DNA of 15,797 nt, taken from NCBI GenBank assembly GCA_015662615.1, contig DQTU01000049.1:1-15797 (forward strand), given 5' to 3'. The notes below the pieces were generated by a model that was given only the letters and a program-made list of their open reading frames with translations, ran no database searches and was not told the DNA's origin. The position numbers were made by a program, and so were the translations under genes. Position 1 is the first letter of the stretch; each line of letters begins with the position of its first letter. Shown one piece after another: positions 6,539-14,675 of this stretch. Origin of the DNA: Campylobacterales bacterium (GTDB taxonomy: Bacteria; Campylobacterota; Campylobacteria; Campylobacterales; QNZT01).

Positions 6539-7558
6539 ATGGAAGTTGGCGATAAAAAAGAGAAACAAGAAAAGAATGGTGTTGATTATCTAATTAAGCA
6601 GGGATATAAAAAACTTTCAGCAAAAACTTTTATCAGCGATATGGATTTAGAGAGATTTTTAAATAAAGATTTTACGAATATCAACAAAACTAGAGCTTTG
6701 GGTTTTATCCAAATTTTAGAGCGTGAATATGACGTAGACTTGAGTGATTTGAGAGCTGACTATCTTAGCCATGAAAGTACACATAGACCTAAAAAACCAG
6801 AAACACTTTTTACTGAGGCTCCCGAGGATTATGAAAAAGAGTGGCAAAAGTATCTTCCTTATATCGCGACTATTTTGGCAGTTTTAGGATTGGTATTTTA
6901 TCTGTTTCGTCCAAGTGTTGAGAGTGTTCAGACTCCAGAACCATTAGTGAATCAGTTAGAGAAAAACAAAAGTATTATTAGTGAAGCAGCACAAAATATT
7001 GCAAAGCTTGAGGCAAATGAAAATATAGCTAACGTAAATAATACTATTAAGAGTAGTCTACAAAAAGAGATAAATGTATCTGGTGTTCTTTTAACGTCAC
7101 CCAATGATGACCTTGATCTCGATAAAGTAGTGCTTCAAATGATGCAAGATAGAAATCTTTCACAGAAAGAGAAGAATAGTACTCTTGACTTCAATTCAAG
7201 TAGTAAAATTGTGAAAAAAGAAGAAGTTAATCAATCTAAGCCAGTTGTAGTCAAGCCAAAAGTGAAAGCAATAACAAAAGGGGGTCTCTATATCAGTCCA
7301 TCACAAAAAGCTTGGGTAGGTATAATATATTTAGATAATTTCACAAAAAAGGATTTTTTAATCCGTAAAAAGTTGCCATTGGATGCAAGTCGTGACCAAT
7401 TGATAGTGGTAGGTCATGAGAAGTTTAAGATTTATAACAAAACTTATTCTGTTAAGTTTAGAGGTAAAGGTCCAGTGAGATTTATCTATAGAGATGGAGA
7501 GTTAATGGAAATTAGTAAAAAAGAGTTTAAAAGAACTAGTGCAGGTGTAGCTTGGTAA
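6539..7558 (+). CDS. RodZ-like single-pass membrane protein, function unproven
   Basis: 339 residues. Residues 1-105 are charged and cytosolic, with a helical segment (ISDMDLERFLNKDFTNINKTRAL...LEREYDVDLSDL, ~32-71) that resembles a diverged helix-turn-helix. One membrane helix lies at ~106-123 (LPYIATILAVLGLVFYLF). A long low-complexity linker (~125-245, rich in N, K, S, V, E) leads to a conserved-looking beta-rich end (~247-332: GGLYISPSQKAWVGIIYLDN, QLIVVGHEKFKIYN, VRFIYRDGELMEISKKEF). Cytoplasmic HTH, single helix, linker and periplasmic beta domain is the layout of RodZ, which links MreB to the cell-wall machinery. The assignment is by architecture only. It starts one base after rlmB and overlaps the next gene by 7 bases, so the three are probably cotranscribed. 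Confidence 0.7.
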   Translation: MEVGDKKEKQEKNGVDYLIKQGYKKLSAKTFISDMDLERFLNKDFTNINKTRALGFIQILEREYDVDLSDLRADYLSHESTHRPKKPETLFTEAPEDYEKEWQKYLPYIATILAVLGLVFYLFRPSVESVQTPEPLVNQLEKNKSIISEAAQNIAKLEANENIANVNNTIKSSLQKEINVSGVLLTSPNDDLDLDKVVLQMMQDRNLSQKEKNSTLDFNSSSKIVKKEEVNQSKPVVVKPKVKAITKGGLYISPSQKAWVGIIYLDNFTKKDFLIRKKLPLDASRDQLIVVGHEKFKIYNKTYSVKFRGKGPVRFIYRDGELMEISKKEFKRTSAGVAW

Positions 7559-8367
7559 GAATTTTTGTAGTTTTATCACTACTTTTAAGTTTTATACATG
7601 CGGGTGCACTCAATAGTGAACTTGAAAATATTTTAGGTCAGAATAGTTATCTTGCCAAAAAGAAGTTTTTAAAAATTATCTTTAAAGATCAGCAGAAGTT
7701 TTATGTAGGTAACCAAGTTGATATCCATAAAGTTTTGTCAACACTTAAAAAAAATAATTTAATGCGTCTTGATTTTAAAAAAAATAGGGCGTTACATCTT
7801 AGTTTTGCAACCCAGCAAAATAGTCCACTGATTTTTATAAAAATGATTCAAAATAGTTTGAATACACTAGGCTATAGTATACCTGAAATTGAGAAAGTCA
7901 TGCGTGATTCTAGTGGCTTTTTATACAAAGTTACACTTAAAACTTCTTCAGCCATTGATCCAGTACTATTTGCCAATGAGTTACAAAAACAGGGGTGTTA
8001 TATCTCACAAATGAAACGATACTCTAAAACGAATTGGAGATATAATATCAATATTTCTAACATCGACATCGTTCCTAAAGATATACTGTTTAATAAAAAA
8101 ATAATTTTGAAAAAGCCGTTGAATCCTTATTGGATTGACGTGGAAAGTGCCAAGACTTTAGTGCTTAATAGCTCAAGATCTAACAGTTGGCATCCGTACA
8201 TTGTATTTTATGATAGAGATTTAAAGGTGCTTGATACTATCTCAAAAGAGTTAAAAAGCTATAATGAAAGGCTAAGTATCCCTAGAGATACAAAATATGT
8301 AAAAATTAGCGATATTTACACTCTTGAAAATCTAAAAAGAGGGTTGAGCATTTACATATCAAAATAA
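7552..8367 (+). CDS. Periplasmic protein of unknown function (TTG start)
   Basis: 271 residues beginning at a TTG that overlaps the end of the previous gene by 7 bases; no in-frame ATG or GTG fits better, and AGG at 7543-7545 is a suitable Shine-Dalgarno. The N-terminus is a classic Sec signal peptide (MVRIFVVLSLLLSFIHAGA), with cleavage likely after His-Ala-Gly-Ala or nearby. The mature part is basic, mixed alpha/beta and rich in K, N and S, with a single Cys (Cys144) and no enzyme motif or repeat that I recognise. Two stretches look alike in style (IHKVLSTLKKNNLMRLDF, FANELQKQGCYISQMKRY), as in small repeated alpha/beta modules. Tight overlap with the RodZ-like gene suggests a shared envelope role; this is inference. 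Confidence 0.72.
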   Translation: MVRIFVVLSLLLSFIHAGALNSELENILGQNSYLAKKKFLKIIFKDQQKFYVGNQVDIHKVLSTLKKNNLMRLDFKKNRALHLSFATQQNSPLIFIKMIQNSLNTLGYSIPEIEKVMRDSSGFLYKVTLKTSSAIDPVLFANELQKQGCYISQMKRYSKTNWRYNINISNIDIVPKDILFNKKIILKKPLNPYWIDVESAKTLVLNSSRSNSWHPYIVFYDRDLKVLDTISKELKSYNERLSIPRDTKYVKISDIYTLENLKRGLSIYISK

Positions 8368-8384
8368 TAATAGGTAAATAATAA

Positions 8385-9602
8385 ATGTTTGACGAAATAC
8401 AATTTAACACAATAGATAGACTCCCAAACTATGTTTTTGCAGAAATTAATGCAATTAAATTAAAAGCAAGGCAAGCTGGTGAAGATATCATCGATTTTAG
8501 TATGGGAAATCCCGACGGAGCTACGCCACAACATATCGTTGATAAGCTTATAGAAACAGCACAAAAACCAAAAAACTATGGTTATTCAGCCAGTAAAGGT
8601 ATTTATAAACTTCGCCTTGCGATTTGTAACTGGTATAAAAGAAAATATGATGTTGATTTAGACCCAAACAGTGAAGCTGTAGCAACAATGGGTTCAAAAG
8701 AGGGTTATGTTCACATGGTGCAAGCGATAACAAACCCCGGTGATGTGGCTGTAGTTCCAGAACCTGCTTACCCTATCCACACACATGCTTTTCTTATAGC
8801 TGGTGGAAATGTTGTGAAGATGCCAATCGAATTTAATGATGCTTATGAGTTAGATGAAGAGGTCTTTTTTGAAAACCTTCACAAAGCATTTAATGAGTCT
8901 ATGCCTCGACCAAAATTTGTGGTTGTCAATTTTCCACACAATCCAACAACGGTTACGGTTGAGTTACCTTTTTATGAGCGACTTGTGGCTTTAGCTAAAA
9001 AAGAGCGTTTTTATATCATCAGTGATATTGCTTATGCAGACATCACATTTGATGGTTATAAAACCCCTTCGATTTTACAAGTGGAGGGTGCAAAAGATGT
9101 AGCTGTTGAGAGTTATACCCTCTCTAAAAGTTATAACATGGCTGGTTGGAGGGTTGGATTTTTTGTGGGAAATCCAAAGATGATAGGCGCACTTCAAAAG
9201 ATAAAATCATGGTTTGATTATGGGATGTTTACCCCTATTCAAGTGGCTGCTACTGTAGCACTTGATGGTCCTCAAGAGTGTCAAGATGATATCGTTGCAA
9301 AGTATAAATTTAGAAGAGATGTTTTATGTGAGAGTTTTTATAAAGCTGGTTGGGAGTTCTCCAAACCACAATCTTCTATGTTTGTTTGGGCAAAACTTCC
9401 ACCAGAAGTGGCACATTTAGGCAGTATGGAGTTTTCAAAACAACTCTTAACAGAAGCAAAAGTAGCTGTGAGTCCAGGAATTGGTTTTGGTGAGCATGGT
9501 GATCAATATGTAAGGATTGCTTTGATTGAAAATGAGAAACGCATTAGGCAAGCTGCACGAAATATCAAAAAATATCTACAAACTTTAAGAGATGCTAAAT
9601 AG
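8385..9602 (+). CDS. alaC: Glutamate-pyruvate aminotransferase AlaC (PLP fold type I)
   Basis: 405 residues, close in length and sequence style to E. coli AlaC, which makes alanine from pyruvate and glutamate in the cytosol. Class I/II aminotransferase features, from residue 1: DRLPNYVFAEI (11-21), DFSMGNPDGATP (37-48), MGSKEGYVHM (102-111, phosphate-binding region), PAYPIHTHAF (128-136), NFPHNPTT with Asn186, SDIAYADI with Asp214 and Tyr217, SYTLSKSYNMAGWRVGFF with the PLP-binding Lys248 and Arg256, and a C-terminal QYVRIALIEN with the substrate-carboxylate Arg. All key residues are present. Related family members act in LL-diaminopimelate or aspartate transamination, so the substrate is inferred from overall resemblance. 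A weak AGG (8372-8374) precedes the ATG. The TAG abuts the hom ATG, so alaC and hom are probably translated together. Confidence 0.9.
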   Translation: MFDEIQFNTIDRLPNYVFAEINAIKLKARQAGEDIIDFSMGNPDGATPQHIVDKLIETAQKPKNYGYSASKGIYKLRLAICNWYKRKYDVDLDPNSEAVATMGSKEGYVHMVQAITNPGDVAVVPEPAYPIHTHAFLIAGGNVVKMPIEFNDAYELDEEVFFENLHKAFNESMPRPKFVVVNFPHNPTTVTVELPFYERLVALAKKERFYIISDIAYADITFDGYKTPSILQVEGAKDVAVESYTLSKSYNMAGWRVGFFVGNPKMIGALQKIKSWFDYGMFTPIQVAATVALDGPQECQDDIVAKYKFRRDVLCESFYKAGWEFSKPQSSMFVWAKLPPEVAHLGSMEFSKQLLTEAKVAVSPGIGFGEHGDQYVRIALIENEKRIRQAARNIKKYLQTLRDAK

Positions 9603-10871
9603 ATGGTAAATGTTGCGATTATCGGTGTTGGTACCGTAGGTAAAAGTGTAGCGGATATATTGGAGAAAAATAAAAAATTAATTTCTGCAAGAGCAGGAAA
9701 AGAGATCAATGTTGTTAAAGGAGTGGTCAGGGATAGACGTAAAAAACGAGATGTTTCTATTCCTTTAACTATTGATATCAATGAAGTGTTAGAAGACGAC
9801 TCTATCGATATAGTGGTTGAACTTATGGGTGGTGTTGATGAACCTTTCAAGGTTATTAAAAAGGCACTCACAAAAGGTAAAGCAGTTGTGACCGCAAATA
9901 AAGCACTACTTGCGTACCATAGATATGACCTACAAGAGATTGCCGGAGATATACCGATTGGTTATGAAGCAAGTGTTGCTGGTGGAATACCTATCATAAA
10001 TGCACTCAAAGTAGGATTAAGTGCAAATCAAATTTTGTCAATCAAAGGTATCATGAATGGTACTTGTAACTATATGCTTACAAAGATGCGTGATGAGGGT
10101 GTAAGTTTTGATGTAATTTTAAAAGAGGCACAAGAACTTGGGTATGCTGAAGCTGACCCTACATTTGATGTGGGTGGGTTTGATGCTGCACATAAACTTT
10201 TGATCTTGGCTTCTATCGCTTATGGAATTGATGCGAAACCTGAAGATATTTTAATTGAGGGAATTGAAGATATCAATGAATATGATATGGATTTTGCTAA
10301 AGAGTTTGGCTACAGTATTAAACTTTTGGCAATTGCTAAAAAATCAGACCACAGTGTTGAGTTAAGAGTACATCCTGCTTTGGTTAAAAATAGTCAAATG
10401 ATTGCTAAGATAGATGGTGTTATGAATGGCATTAGTGTGATTGGTGATTTTGTGGGAGAGACGCTTTATTATGGACCAGGTGCTGGCGGTGATGCTACTG
10501 CGAGTGCTGTAGTTGCTGATATCGTTGAGATTGTAAGAGCTGGGCAGAGTTCGCCGATGCTTGGATTTAAAAAGCCGCATGAAAGTCAGATATTGAAACT
10601 ATTACCAGCTGAAGAGATGGAGAGTGAATATTATATTCGGATGAAAGTTGGTGATAAATCTGGTGTGCTTGCAGATATCACAAAAATATTGGCAAACCAT
10701 GATATCTCAATTGAAACAATTTTACAAAGACCTGCTGAAGATAACGATAAAGCAATGCTTTTATGTGCTACGCACACGTGTAAAGAGAAACAGATAAAAC
10801 AAGCGATTAGTGAAATCGAAGCTTTGGATGCTTTGGAAGATAAGATTTCAATGATTAGGATAGAAGATTAG
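9603..10871 (+). CDS. hom: Homoserine dehydrogenase with C-terminal ACT domain
   Basis: 422 residues, the usual length of a monofunctional bacterial homoserine dehydrogenase. It reduces aspartate semialdehyde to homoserine with NAD(P)H, feeding threonine, isoleucine and methionine synthesis. Seen in order: Rossmann motif GVGTVG (8-13), VVELMGG (71-77), VVTANKALLA (95-104), YEASVAGGIPII (121-132), GIMNGTCNYMLT (149-160), EAQELGYAEADPTFDVGGFDAAHK with catalytic Asp/Lys (175-198; Lys198 in AHK), and an ACT domain from about 345 (YYIRMKVGDKSGVLADITKI...DISIETILQ) that normally gives threonine feedback inhibition. The ATG directly follows the alaC TAG. The next gene's Shine-Dalgarno (AGGA, 10870-10873) overlaps its stop codon. 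Confidence 0.96.
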   Translation: MVNVAIIGVGTVGKSVADILEKNKKLISARAGKEINVVKGVVRDRRKKRDVSIPLTIDINEVLEDDSIDIVVELMGGVDEPFKVIKKALTKGKAVVTANKALLAYHRYDLQEIAGDIPIGYEASVAGGIPIINALKVGLSANQILSIKGIMNGTCNYMLTKMRDEGVSFDVILKEAQELGYAEADPTFDVGGFDAAHKLLILASIAYGIDAKPEDILIEGIEDINEYDMDFAKEFGYSIKLLAIAKKSDHSVELRVHPALVKNSQMIAKIDGVMNGISVIGDFVGETLYYGPGAGGDATASAVVADIVEIVRAGQSSPMLGFKKPHESQILKLLPAEEMESEYYIRMKVGDKSGVLADITKILANHDISIETILQRPAEDNDKAMLLCATHTCKEKQIKQAISEIEALDALEDKISMIRIED

Positions 10872-10880
10872 GATTATGTG

Positions 10881-12944
10881 ATGAAAAAGATTGATTCAGT
10901 TTGTGCTTATTGCGGTGTGGGATGTGATATCCATGCTGCGGTTGAAAATAATCAAATAAAATCAATAACCGCACGACCTGAGGGAAGAGTAAGCGAGGGC
11001 GAGCTTTGTGTTAAAGGTACCCATGGTTTTGATTTTGCACAATCTTCAAATCGCTTAGGTGCTGTTAAAATAAAAAAGAGTTTTATTGATAAGAATATAC
11101 TCTTTTTACCAAGTAACTTAAGAGAAGCACTTCTCCTTCTAGAGGTGGATGAAAAAGAATATATTCACCCACCTGTAGAGTTAGCTTATAAATTAACTGC
11201 ATGGAAAATTAAAACTATCACTTCTCAACATGGAAATTTTTCTTATGCTTCTATCGGTGGAGCTAGAGGAAATTGTGAAAGTTCCTACCTCCTTCAAAAA
11301 TTTACACGAAAAGTAATCAACTCTCCACATATCGATAACTGTGCTAGAGTTTGCCATGCACCTACACTTAAAGGGATGCGTTCAATCATTGGCGAAGGAG
11401 CGGCGACAAATCCATTTAGTGATATTAAAAATTGTGAATTTATGATCGTTATCGGTTCAAACACAACTGAGGCACACCCGATAGTGGCAAATAAAATCAT
11501 CAGAGCGAAACAAAAAGGTGCTGGATTAGCGGTTTTTGATATTCGTGATATTGCACTCTCTAAGTTTGCGGATTTTAATTGTGTATTACCTTATGAGTCA
11601 AATCTTTTAATTTTAAATATGTTGGCATTTATTATCATCGATGAAAAGTTATATGATAAAGATTTTGTAGAAAATAGAAGTTTAGAGTTTGAAAGTTATA
11701 AAGAGCACATTTTAAATGACCCTTACTGTAATCCTGAATTTTTCCAACAAATTGAGGGTTATGAGTATTTGACTGGGATGGTTAGAGAAGTTGCAAGAAA
11801 TTATGCAACTAAAAAATCTCTCATTCTTTGGGGACTTGGAATCACAGAGCATCTTGATGGAAGTTATGCAGCTGCGGCGATTTGTCATTTAGCAGTTTTG
11901 ACTGGAAATATCGGAAAAAGTGGAGCAGGGCTTATGCCTCTTCGTGGTCAAAATAATGTTCAAGGGACATGTGACATGGGTTGTTTACCTTATTACAATC
12001 CTGATTATGAACATCCTTTAGTTGAGGGTAAAAAAACACCTCAGATGATAAATGCCATAGAAGCGGGAGAGATAAAAGCACTCTTTAACATGGGAGAAGA
12101 TATCGCTCATATCCATCCAAATCAAACTAAAATCCATAGTGCTTTAGAAAAACTTGAGTTGTTAGTGGTGAATGAACTGTTTGACAATGAGATTACAAAA
12201 TATGCAGATATCGTGTTTGGTGTCAAAAGTGCTTATGAAAAAACAGGTGTTTATGTCAATGCTGAACGCCGTTTACATCTCTCTCAACCACTTATAACCA
12301 ATAACCTTCCTGATGATTGGGAGGTTATACACGGCATTGCTAAAGAGTTAGGTCATGATTTTGGATATGAGAGTAGCAGAGATATTTGGAATGAAGTACA
12401 AATTGAAGTTCCTAAACGATTTTCAGGTGCGAGTTATGATAGATTGGAAGCAAACAGAGTAAATGGTCTGCAATGGCCAATTCATGAAGATGAATTACCA
12501 ATTTTGCATATCGGGGAATTTAGAACCAAAGATGGATTGGCTACCTTTAGATATAAGAAGTATGTTTTAAGAGGTCAGGTCAAAGAAATCTTAAATGACA
12601 CTAGGGATAACTTTTATCTCTCAACAGGTCGTATACTTGCCCATTATAATAATGCAGCACAAACCAAAGAGAGTCCAAAACTTATCAAAAAACATAGTGA
12701 AGATGTTTTGTTGGTTAGTAAAGCAGATGCAGAAAAATTTGCAGATAAAACCCATGTAGTGTTACGCTCTCGTTATGGAAAAACTGAACCTTTGAAAATC
12801 AAACTCTCAAAAAAAATCAAAAAAGGGACTCTTTTTACAACCTTTCACCATGCAAAATCAAAGATAAACTTTTTGTTTGGGGATGAGAGTGATGAACTTA
12901 CAAAAACCGCACGGTTTAAATCTGTTAAGGTTATCGTTGAGTAG
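10881..12944 (+). CDS. Orphan molybdopterin oxidoreductase, formate dehydrogenase alpha-subunit type (Cys form)
   Basis: 687 residues from the ATG at 10881, which has AGGA seven bases upstream; a GTG directly before it is an alternative. Numbering below counts that GTG as 1. One [4Fe-4S] site is formed by Cys9, Cys12, Cys16 (CAYCGVGC) and Cys44 (GELCVKG). The active-site motif IDNCARVCHAPT places Cys159-His160 where FdhF has selenocysteine-His. Further family motifs are MPLRGQNNVQGTCDMG and the C-terminal dinucleotide-binding domain (STGRILAHYNNAAQ, ending LTKTARFKSVKVIV). There is no Tat signal, so it should be cytosolic. The segment between Cys44 and the active site (~60-125) is unlike the standard EATWDEAL region. 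No beta subunit, cytochrome, accessory fdhD or Mo-cofactor gene is adjacent. Formate oxidation is the best guess; CO2 reduction or another substrate is possible. Confidence 0.85.
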   Translation: MKKIDSVCAYCGVGCDIHAAVENNQIKSITARPEGRVSEGELCVKGTHGFDFAQSSNRLGAVKIKKSFIDKNILFLPSNLREALLLLEVDEKEYIHPPVELAYKLTAWKIKTITSQHGNFSYASIGGARGNCESSYLLQKFTRKVINSPHIDNCARVCHAPTLKGMRSIIGEGAATNPFSDIKNCEFMIVIGSNTTEAHPIVANKIIRAKQKGAGLAVFDIRDIALSKFADFNCVLPYESNLLILNMLAFIIIDEKLYDKDFVENRSLEFESYKEHILNDPYCNPEFFQQIEGYEYLTGMVREVARNYATKKSLILWGLGITEHLDGSYAAAAICHLAVLTGNIGKSGAGLMPLRGQNNVQGTCDMGCLPYYNPDYEHPLVEGKKTPQMINAIEAGEIKALFNMGEDIAHIHPNQTKIHSALEKLELLVVNELFDNEITKYADIVFGVKSAYEKTGVYVNAERRLHLSQPLITNNLPDDWEVIHGIAKELGHDFGYESSRDIWNEVQIEVPKRFSGASYDRLEANRVNGLQWPIHEDELPILHIGEFRTKDGLATFRYKKYVLRGQVKEILNDTRDNFYLSTGRILAHYNNAAQTKESPKLIKKHSEDVLLVSKADAEKFADKTHVVLRSRYGKTEPLKIKLSKKIKKGTLFTTFHHAKSKINFLFGDESDELTKTARFKSVKVIVE

Positions 12945-13257
12945 GCAAAAGGGGAATTTTGCTGAAGATAGGGCGATAGACTATCTGCAAGAACTAGGGT
13001 TTTTGGTAATTGATAGAAATTATTACTCTCGTTTTGGAGAAATTGATATCATTGCGACAAAAGAGAAGGTTTTGCATTTTGTGGAAGTAAAGAGCGGGGA
13101 GTATGGCCCGATTTATCAGATAACACCTTCTAAACTTTCAAAGATACAAAAAACGGCACAGATATACATGAGTAAAAAGAGACTAGATATGGATTTTTGC
13201 ATAGATGCATTAATCGTCACAGAAGATATAGAATTGATTGAGAATATAACATTATGA
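12937..13257 (+). CDS. yraN: YraN/UPF0102 family nuclease-fold protein
   Basis: 106 residues from a TTG start at 12937, with AAGG at 12927-12930 six bases upstream. This gives MSRQKGNFAEDRAIDYLQEL, the usual family beginning; an in-frame ATG at 12877 would add 20 atypical residues and a 68-base overlap with the formate dehydrogenase gene. The PD-(D/E)XK-like core is seen: GNFAED, RNYYSRFGEIDIIA (Asp of EIDII), and VLHFVEVKSGEYG (Glu-Val-Lys). The biochemical role of YraN is not established; the fold suggests a Holliday-junction- or nuclease-like activity. It overlaps the previous gene by 8 bases, and its TGA stop shares the ATGA of the dbpA start, so translation is coupled on both sides. Confidence 0.9.
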   Translation: MSRQKGNFAEDRAIDYLQELGFLVIDRNYYSRFGEIDIIATKEKVLHFVEVKSGEYGPIYQITPSKLSKIQKTAQIYMSKKRLDMDFCIDALIVTEDIELIENITL

Positions 13258-14594
13258 AATTTGAAACATTAAAACTTACAGAAGCTATGCAAAATAACCT
13301 AAAAGAGTTAGGTTTTGTCAAAATGACTGAAATTCAAGAGCAAAGTTTGCCATATACTTTAGAGGGCTTGGATATTATTGCTCAGGCAAAGACAGGAAGT
13401 GGAAAAACTTTGGCTTTTGGCATAGCACTTTTACAAAAGATAAATGTTAAAAAGTTTGAACCGCAAGCACTTATCATGTGTCCTACTCGTGAGCTTGCTG
13501 ATCAAGTGGCGGTTGAGCTTAGAAAGATTGCGAGATTTCAACACAATATCAAAATCCTAACCCTTTGTGGCGGATCTCCAATGCGTGCTCAAATCCAATC
13601 ACTTTATCATGGTGCGCATGTGATAGTGGGAACACCGGGAAGAATTCAAGACCATATTGGAAAAGATACGCTAAATCTTAAGATGATAAATACCGTTGTT
13701 TTGGATGAAGCAGATAGAATGTTGGATATGGGATTTATCGATGTGATGGAGCATATTCTTGAGCATGTACCTAAAAAACGGCAGACGATGCTTTTTTCGG
13801 CAACATTTGGTGATGATATCGATGCACTAAGCTCAAAAATTACTAACAATCCTGAAATGGTAAAAGTTGAGGGTGTAGAGGAAAATATAAAACAAATTTT
13901 TTATCTTACGCACAAAGATCAAAAATTTGAAGCACTTTTAAAGCTTTTGAGAACCTATAAACCAGAATCTTCTATCGTCTTTTGTAACATGAAAGTTTTA
14001 GTAAAAGAGGTTGCCCAGGGTTTACAAGATGAGGGATTTGATGCACTTGATCTTCATGGAGATCTAGAGCAAATTGACCGTATAGAAACTCTTTTACAGT
14101 TTGCAAATCGAAGTTGTAGTGTTTTAGTTGCTACTGATGTGGCTGCTCGTGGACTTGATATCGATGATGTTGATGTGGTTATAAATTATGATCTTCCACG
14201 GGATGATGAGAGTTATGTCCATCGAATTGGCAGAACGGCAAGAGCTGGAAAAAGCGGCATGGCACTTTCCCTTGGCAGTAAGTTTGAATTGTCAAAAATT
14301 CCAAATGCGGAAGTGAAATATTTAGATGATTTAGATGAAGATTTGAGTATCACTTTACAAGCTTCCATGCGTACACTTTGCCTAGCTGGTGGGAAGAAAA
14401 ATAAACTCAGAGCTGGAGATATCTTAGGGACACTTTGTGTGGCTATTGGATTAAATAAAGAGGATGTTGGAAAGATAAATCTGCAAGATCGTCATACTTA
14501 TGTAGCGATTAAAAAAAGTGCTTTTGAGAAGGCATTTAAAGGATTTCAAAAAGAGAAGATTAAAGGGCGTAATTTTCGAGTTTTTAGGGTATAA
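13254..14594 (+). CDS. dbpA: ATP-dependent 23S rRNA helicase DbpA (DEAD-box)
   Basis: 446 residues. DbpA unwinds RNA during 50S subunit assembly and is directed to hairpin 92 of 23S rRNA by its C-terminal domain. All helicase motifs are present: Q-motif region (TEIQEQSLP, 25-33), Walker A AKTGSGKT (45-52), PTRELA (77-82), GG (106-107), TPGR (127-130), DEAD (151-154), SAT (182-184), a motif V region ATDVAARGLDID (293-304) and HRIGRTAR (323-330). Residues ~371-446 (MRTLCLAGGKKNKLRAGDIL...IKGRNFRVFRV) match the DbpA RNA-binding domain closely, which separates it from other DEAD-box proteins. The start overlaps the yraN stop (ATGA). It is the last gene of the string, and no convincing terminator follows. 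Confidence 0.95.
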   Translation: MKFETLKLTEAMQNNLKELGFVKMTEIQEQSLPYTLEGLDIIAQAKTGSGKTLAFGIALLQKINVKKFEPQALIMCPTRELADQVAVELRKIARFQHNIKILTLCGGSPMRAQIQSLYHGAHVIVGTPGRIQDHIGKDTLNLKMINTVVLDEADRMLDMGFIDVMEHILEHVPKKRQTMLFSATFGDDIDALSSKITNNPEMVKVEGVEENIKQIFYLTHKDQKFEALLKLLRTYKPESSIVFCNMKVLVKEVAQGLQDEGFDALDLHGDLEQIDRIETLLQFANRSCSVLVATDVAARGLDIDDVDVVINYDLPRDDESYVHRIGRTARAGKSGMALSLGSKFELSKIPNAEVKYLDDLDEDLSITLQASMRTLCLAGGKKNKLRAGDILGTLCVAIGLNKEDVGKINLQDRHTYVAIKKSAFEKAFKGFQKEKIKGRNFRVFRV

Positions 14595-14627
14595 GAAATA
14601 GCTTAACGTTGTCTTTTTGTTGTTTCT

Positions 14628-14675
14628 ACTAAGATATATTTCAGGCTTAGGAGTTACTATGAAATATATCTTAGT
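14628..14675 (+). repeat. Perfect 16-bp inverted repeat enclosing the RBS and start codon of the lipoprotein gene
   Basis: ACTAAGATATATTTCA (14628-14643) is the exact reverse complement of TGAAATATATCTTAGT (14660-14675). The 16-base loop (14644-14659) contains the Shine-Dalgarno TAGGAG (14648-14653) and the A of the start codon ATG 14659; the U and G of the start lie in the stem. In RNA this is a 16-bp AU-rich hairpin over the initiation site. As DNA it is a 48-bp palindrome that could be an operator. A possible -10 box (TAAGAT, 14630-14635) lies in the left arm. Confidence 0.8.
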
